64,000 nt of DNA, taken from contig OZ005656.1 in assembly GCA_963930645.1 (NCBI GenBank), positions 274,041,095 through 274,105,094 of the forward strand. The letters are read 5' to 3'. Under the pieces are notes generated by a model. That model saw only the letters and a program-made list of their open reading frames with translations, was not told the DNA's origin and ran no database searches. Shown here piece by piece: positions 59,318 to 64,000 of this stretch. Position numbers and translations under genes: made by a program. Position 1 is the stretch's first letter. Every line of letters begins with the position of its first letter. This DNA is from Salticus scenicus (lineage: Eukaryota; Arthropoda; Arachnida; Araneae; Salticidae).

Positions 59318-59990
59318 ATTAAAATATCAAAGCGCCATCTGGTGACAGAAATATGCAACATGAACGCTTCAATTCGAATTTAACAAAAATTTAAAATGCA
59401 CATTGCTTATGAAATTACGTTAATTAGAAGTTGAGATACAAAAGCAATATAAATATTGTTATAAAAAAATTATGTCAGACTTTTGCATGGTTTTTCCTGA
59501 AACTTGCGTAATTGCGGGCTAAATGGTGTTAAAATTCTTAATGCAATATGCGAACGGAGTATCTGAATTCGAAAGTCTGCAAAATAAAAAAGAATTAAGT
59601 TGTTCACCGATTTTCTGTGGTTTTCTCTGAAACTTCTGTACTGAATTTAACAACTTATATCAGTTTAAAAGTTTGTAATAAGATTATTTTAAAATATATT
59701 TCAAATGATGTATAATAAGTAATTTAATCATAATTAGAATTGTATATACATAAATTTTAAAATATTAAAGTGTGATCTGGCGGCAGAGATTTGTGATCTT
59801 TACTCCTTAATTCCAATTCAAATACGTTCTAAAATATATATTACTTATAAAATTATGTTAATTATAAGCTGAGATACAACGGCAAAATAAACGTTTTTAT
59901 ACAAAGGATTGTGTCTGATTTATCCGTGGTTTTCTCCAAAACTTGCGTAATTCCGGGATATATACCGTTAAAAATTCTTAGTTCGAAAGG
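59318..59990. repeat. Diverged ~430-bp tandem duplication
   Basis: 59318-59570 and 59738-59985 share AAAGYGCCATCTGG-like, ATTACGTTAATTA and ACTTGCGTAATTNCGGG stretches in the same order; a third partial match is at 59600-59645. Class unknown. Confidence 0.65.
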
Positions 59991-60079
59991 TAAGCTTAAA
60001 TCGGTAACAGTTAGTAAATAAGATGATAATAATAATAATAATAATTACGATTTTTTCTTAATTAATATACCCAGGCTAC

Positions 60080-60780
60080 ATTAAGAAGTGATACCATATA
60101 TTTTTATTTAATTACATTTGAAAAACAATTAGTTCACTTGTGTGGCATAAAAGAGAATCATTAAAATTTTACAATAGGTTTATGTAATTATACGAAATAT
60201 AATGTTCTTTGATTAATACTTTAAATCTCATATTTAAAAACATGTCTGAGCATATACGAAAATTATCAAAGTTAATGTCAATGTTAACTTTTTAATTACC
60301 AGTAAATAAGCTCAAATTTAAAAATAAGATAAACCATTAAAACATTTTTAAAACTGTTCGTAGAAATAAAAAAAAATCTGTGAAACCTTTATTTCAAATC
60401 TTCTTAATGATAGTTAACATTTCAAGAGTTTAAAGCTGAAAAAGTTTGAAAGAAATTGAACTTTAAATCAAATTGTTCACTTGCTTAATTGCTTGAAGTC
60501 ATCGATTATTAAAAAAAGTGCCAATCAAGAATTCTTCATTACTTACGCTTGAAATAGTTTCTGTCTAGTTCTCGACAGCTTTCAGATAGGAAAAAAAATT
60601 ATATTTTATTTAAAATTTGATACTTTTTTAATATTAATTAAAGTAAAACATTATGTAAAATATAAAATTATTTACCCAAAAGCACAAATGATAGCGTATG
60701 TATCAGGAATTATGAATATAAAAAGAAAAGGAAAGAAAAACATTATTGCGCTTCCTAAGATTGTTCTTTTAATGATTATT
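60080..60780 (+). repeat. Paralogous segment with empty Helitron site
   Basis: It matches 41630-41745 joined to 44115-44700, with no Helitron between the parts. The joint lies at about 60185-60215. Confidence 0.8.
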
Positions 60781-60994
60781 TTAATTTTTTTTAATTAATT
60801 TAAACATTTAAATAAGCATATGAAAATATTTCGATTACATTGAGTTAATTATTCAAAAAGAATATTGATAAAATAACAATGGTAATTGTGTCCATCAAAA
60901 CAAACAACATTTAAAAGAATATTGTATTAATATTTCACTCTTAATAACAGAAAAGCAAAAAATGATATGTCTATTTTTTTTTTAACACCATGTC

Positions 60995-61027
<33 letters not shown>

Positions 61028-61058
61028 AAATCCATTTAACAGGGAGCAGCCCCCGCTC

Positions 61059-61075
61059 ATCGCTCTTGGAGCGAT
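61059..61075. repeat. Perfect 7-bp hairpin in LINE 3' UTR
   Basis: ATCGCTC-TTG-GAGCGAT. It sits between the AATAAA and the presumed 3' terminus and could be the structure recognised by the element's reverse transcriptase; that role is inference. Confidence 0.6.
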
Positions 61076-61138
61076 ATTGAGCGATGCAATGTCGAGACAA
61101 AGGGAACTACTCCAAGGTTTATTGAAAACCAAAGAAAA

Positions 61139-62470
61139 CTAGTTGGCATAGGTGGACTCTGCTCAGTTCCCCATCCTATTTATGTTCTCACAAATTTCTA
61201 GTGCGAGACATATTATAATCATGTTAAAAGAAATGAATCTGACCAAAGCTTGATACAGTGACAGAATGAAATCCCCGCCTAATAGGCTATCCACCGTTCA
61301 CTTCGATATATTTATCTTATTCTATTAATTTATTTTATCGGGGTCAATTCCGTTGTTTAGTTTTCATGCTACTATTTCCATTGCAATAATCATCAAAATT
61401 CATATTTATATGAAAAATTTACAATTTCGCTATGTTGATAAAATCGTAAATTACGAATGATTTACGAAATTTTCCTATTAGAATATTTGTATTCAATCAT
61501 GTTCAAACAAATATCATAAACGTAATTTTGAAGTTATCTAATGTATTTAGGATCCTCAAAATGGAAGTTTATGCTCAATTTTGCCGTATTCTCACATGTT
61601 AAGTAAATCGTAAATTCCAAATAACTTACGAATTTATTTAATTGGAAAAATCATAGTCTATGGTATTTATGCCAGTATCCTAAATAATATTGCGAAAGTG
61701 GTTTGACATCTTTACAATGAAAATATCCCTCAAGATTGACGTTTATGTGAAATTTTGCTCTATTCAGCCATGTTAAGAAATTCGTAAATTTCCAATAACT
61801 TACGAAATCTTTATATTGGAAAATTCATAGTCATTAATATTCATGCCAGTGTCCTAAATAATATTTCAAAAGTACTCTGACATCTTTACGATGAAAATAT
61901 CTCTCAAAATTGACGTTTATGTGAAATTTTGCCCTATACTGCCATGTTAAGAAATTCGTAAATTTCCAATAACTTGCGAAGTAGCATATTTATAGTTACT
62001 GATGTTCATTCCGGCATCAAAACTGATATTTTAAAACTGGTCTGACATTTTTACAGTAAAAAGTTTCCATTAAATGCACGTTTAAGTGAATTTTTGTCCT
62101 ATTCTTCCATGTTAAGAAAATCGTAAATTTCTAATAACTTACGAAGTTTTTAAATTCGAATGTTGCAAATGAATAGGGTTCTTGCCAGTATCGAAAGTAA
62201 TATTTTAAAACTGATCTGACCTCTCTGCGATCATTTGTTCGTGAGATATCGTGTTAACAGACTAACAAACTAACGGACTAACACACTAACCCACTAACAG
62301 ACTAACACACTAACAGACTAACAGACATCCTACAGACAGACACCATAGAAATTTTGTCATTTTCGGATTCCTCACACCTGAAAACGTGCAGAAAAGTCAA
62401 AAAACCGAGGTCGAAAATTTTCACGATTACCTAAGTTCCCCATACCTATAGTATGATGGGGAACTAAAAA
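61139..62470 (-). mobile_element. Helentron-like element, family Hc
   Basis: On the minus strand the 5' end is T-rich then AGTTCCCCATCATACTATAG, folding on GTATGGGGAACT. It continues with CGTGAAAATTTTCGACCTCG, shared with Ha. A short tandem tract of GTTAGTCT/GTTAGTGT units lies at about 62265-62345. The 3' end has the inverted subterminal motif ATAGGATGGGGAACTGAG, then CCTATGCCAACTAG followed by TTTT. The interior (61380-62260) is about five diverged ~170-200 bp units, each containing TTACGAA and CGTAAATTTC. Noncoding. Confidence 0.75.
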
Positions 62471-63015
62471 TAATAATACAAAGTTTCAACAGGCTTGTAT
62501 CCCGAGACCGACAAAGGGCTAAAGAGGTTAAAATAAGATTATGTGCCGGGATTTCTCCCCACGCGACAATGGGCATTATGTTGTTTGAACATTAAATGTA
62601 GTTGAAGAATTGGTTGATCTGGGTTGATTAAGGTTCATAATGTTCGTTTAAAGTTCATATGGAAGGCTTGGAAAAACTGTAGAAGTTGAATGCTGAAGAT
62701 CAATTACCTGTTGCCTGGCAGCGCCCCTCGCAACAAGCGGCAACAGGTATCGAAGATCACATACTCTAATTGCACTTAGGTGAAATACACACTTGAAAAC
62801 TCGGAAGAAACACACACTTGAAAATTTAGGAGTGAATTTAACTTGTAGACATAGACTTTTAGGAGATCCTAAAGTCCAGCCAGAGCCAGTAAGTAGTAAC
62901 TTATAATTTAATTAAAATCTGTTGCATTAGTAATTTCCATTAAGAAGTTAAAGATTTTGTTAAATTCATTTATTAGGTTTGATCTGGTTAAAATATCATC
63001 TTGCCAGTTTACTGG

Positions 63016-64000
63016 TCATGGGGAGGGGTTTCTAATGTGGTAAGCGGAGGTTAGAACACAGTTAAAATAATAATGCGAAGCATTTCCCTCCACGCTGCAT
63101 GGACACCGGGGTGAACGTCGGTGATGGAACCTGTGGAGGTAAGCTGGGAATGAACCATGACCCGCAAGAAAAGCAGTTAATGGTGGGGTAAGGGTCCAGT
63201 CATTACTCGTGGCTAATGGGATTAAATTGTGGGTATGTCTTCTTTTATCAGAGACATCCCACATGGTTTGCCAATTTTGAAAAAGATACGATTTTAATTT
63301 TTGTTTAACAAATGAAGGGGGTTCAGGCAAAGAGATTTGAATTAGACTATTTTCAGTGGTATTTTTGGCTAAAGAGTCAGCCAGTTCGTTTCCGACGACA
63401 CTCCTGTGGGCAGAAACGTGTGCCAGGGATAAGCAAGATTTTACGTTAAATAATTTTGTTTTAATTTTAAGTATAATTGGATGCCTACTTCTATGGCATG
63501 CAATGGCTTGCAGACCCGAGAGACTATCGCTGTAGATGCTAAAGTTCGAATGTAGTTGGATATTTTCCTCCACCCATTCAGTAGCTGTTAGAATAACAAA
63601 AAGCTCGGCCTGAAAGACCGAGGTAAAGTCCCCAAGCCTGCAAGACCATTGGTGAAATGATCCATTGTTGAAATATACACAGTAGGCTGCCGCAACACCA
63701 TAATCTGTTTTGGAGCTGTTCGTGTAGATTGCCATTGTGGCGTCGGGATTTAAACTATTAATGTTACAATTTATTAGTTCTGGTGCAGCGTCCTTTGCTG
63801 GGTGGATTTCCCACTTTTTAGAATAGTTTTGAAAATTGTACTTGTTTTTTGAGAATCATACAAAAGTTGGTATTCTGCGTGCGGAATTCCCGTGTTCAAC
63901 CACACTTAAATAAAAATCTAAATAAATGTTGAAAATGACATCCAAGATATTCATAACGCAATTCGCATCGCTGAATGAAACGCTGATTAGCATGTTCAGG
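63016..64000 (-). pseudogene. LINE ORF2 C-terminus: RNase H domain and Cys-His motif, mutated
   Basis: From the ATG at 63735 the frame gives 239 residues; upstream the same phase stays open to the window edge except for a TGA at 63856-63858. RNase H motifs are I-Y-T-N-S-S-K (residues 3-9), Glu44 in Q-A-E-L-F, Asp70 in I-Y-S-D-S, and Asp120 in G-N-E-L-A-D, with His110 nearby. The first catalytic Asp, expected after I-Y-T, is Asn6, a likely G-to-A change, so the RNase H would be inactive. Residues 192-226 carry G-H-G-S-F-P-A-Y-L and C-P-C-x7-H-x4-C, typical of the C-terminus of R1/Jockey-like ORF2. RNase H would remove RNA from the RNA-cDNA hybrid. Stop TGA at 63016; the internal Met is not the real start. 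Confidence 0.85.

Larger units (their letters stand above)
61024..64000 (-). mobile_element. Non-LTR retrotransposon 3' region, split by an Hc element; continues past the window
   Basis: The minus-strand RNase H frame (63016-64000) is followed by a long 3' UTR. The UTR reaches CCTTTGTCGGTCTCGGGATA (about 62500), is interrupted by Hc (61139-62470), and resumes as TTTCTTTGGTTTTCAATAAA at 61138, with an AATAAA, a hairpin (61059-61075) and an end near 61024. Joining the two parts across Hc is inference from the clean Hc termini. RNase H plus a C-terminal Cys-His motif points to the R1/Jockey/I group of LINEs. Confidence 0.65.

Overview
This 64 kb window looks like arthropod nuclear DNA, most likely from a spider or another chelicerate. 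That assignment is inference from the repeat types, AT-richness and absence of any prokaryotic gene organisation; I could not run a search. I see no complete host protein gene, rRNA gene or convincing functional tRNA gene. The window is intergenic or intronic DNA built mostly from transposable elements at many stages of decay, with many long poly(A)/poly(T) tracts. The only long coding remnant is an RNase H domain of a non-LTR retrotransposon at the right edge.

The dominant component is rolling-circle transposons. Three elements show canonical Helitron ends (TC at the 5' end, CTAG or a decayed CTAG at the 3' end, A/T flanks): 30906-32000, 33805-36064 and 41746-44114. At least four further families, here called Ha, Hb, Hc and Hd, share a Helentron/HINE (Drosophila DINE-1-like) layout. 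They have a T-rich 5' flank, a 5' hairpin, a GTCT-type or other short tandem repeat just inside it, and a subterminal inverted repeat repeated before the 3' end. Ha and Hb also have a clear 3' hairpin, and Ha and Hc end in CTAG followed by T. Copies are Ha 1587-2995, 23863-25443, 32076-33795, 32203-33058 and 58899-59110; Hb 27397-28702, 29680-30710 and 45006-46262; Hc 61139-62470; Hd 5455-9455.

Left third (1-17.2 kb): a foldback MITE, Ha, a TIR element with eight copies of a 14-bp motif, the 4 kb tandem Hd element, a decayed LTR-retrotransposon gag with a zinc knuckle (minus strand), an unrecognised degraded coding patch (11.9-12.6 kb), and a 3 kb foldback element whose loop holds a short unannotated first-exon-like ORF. 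Middle (17-41 kb): a Tc1/DD34E transposon split by an Ha element, a THAP-like mini-exon, nested Ha elements with a SINE, two Helitrons, and a second tRNA-derived SINE with a target-site duplication. Right (41-64 kb): a Helitron whose empty site survives in a paralogous segment at 60 kb, a 27-unit satellite that appears to derive from a Helitron internal repeat, a solo LTR, tandem tRNA-like composite repeats, and an R1/Jockey/I-like LINE 3' end split by Hc.

The most informative results are structural. Several elements are interrupted by others in ways that define their ends, one Helentron-like copy carries a 250-bp duplicate of nearby flanking DNA, and a satellite array can be tied to a Helitron source sequence inside the same window.
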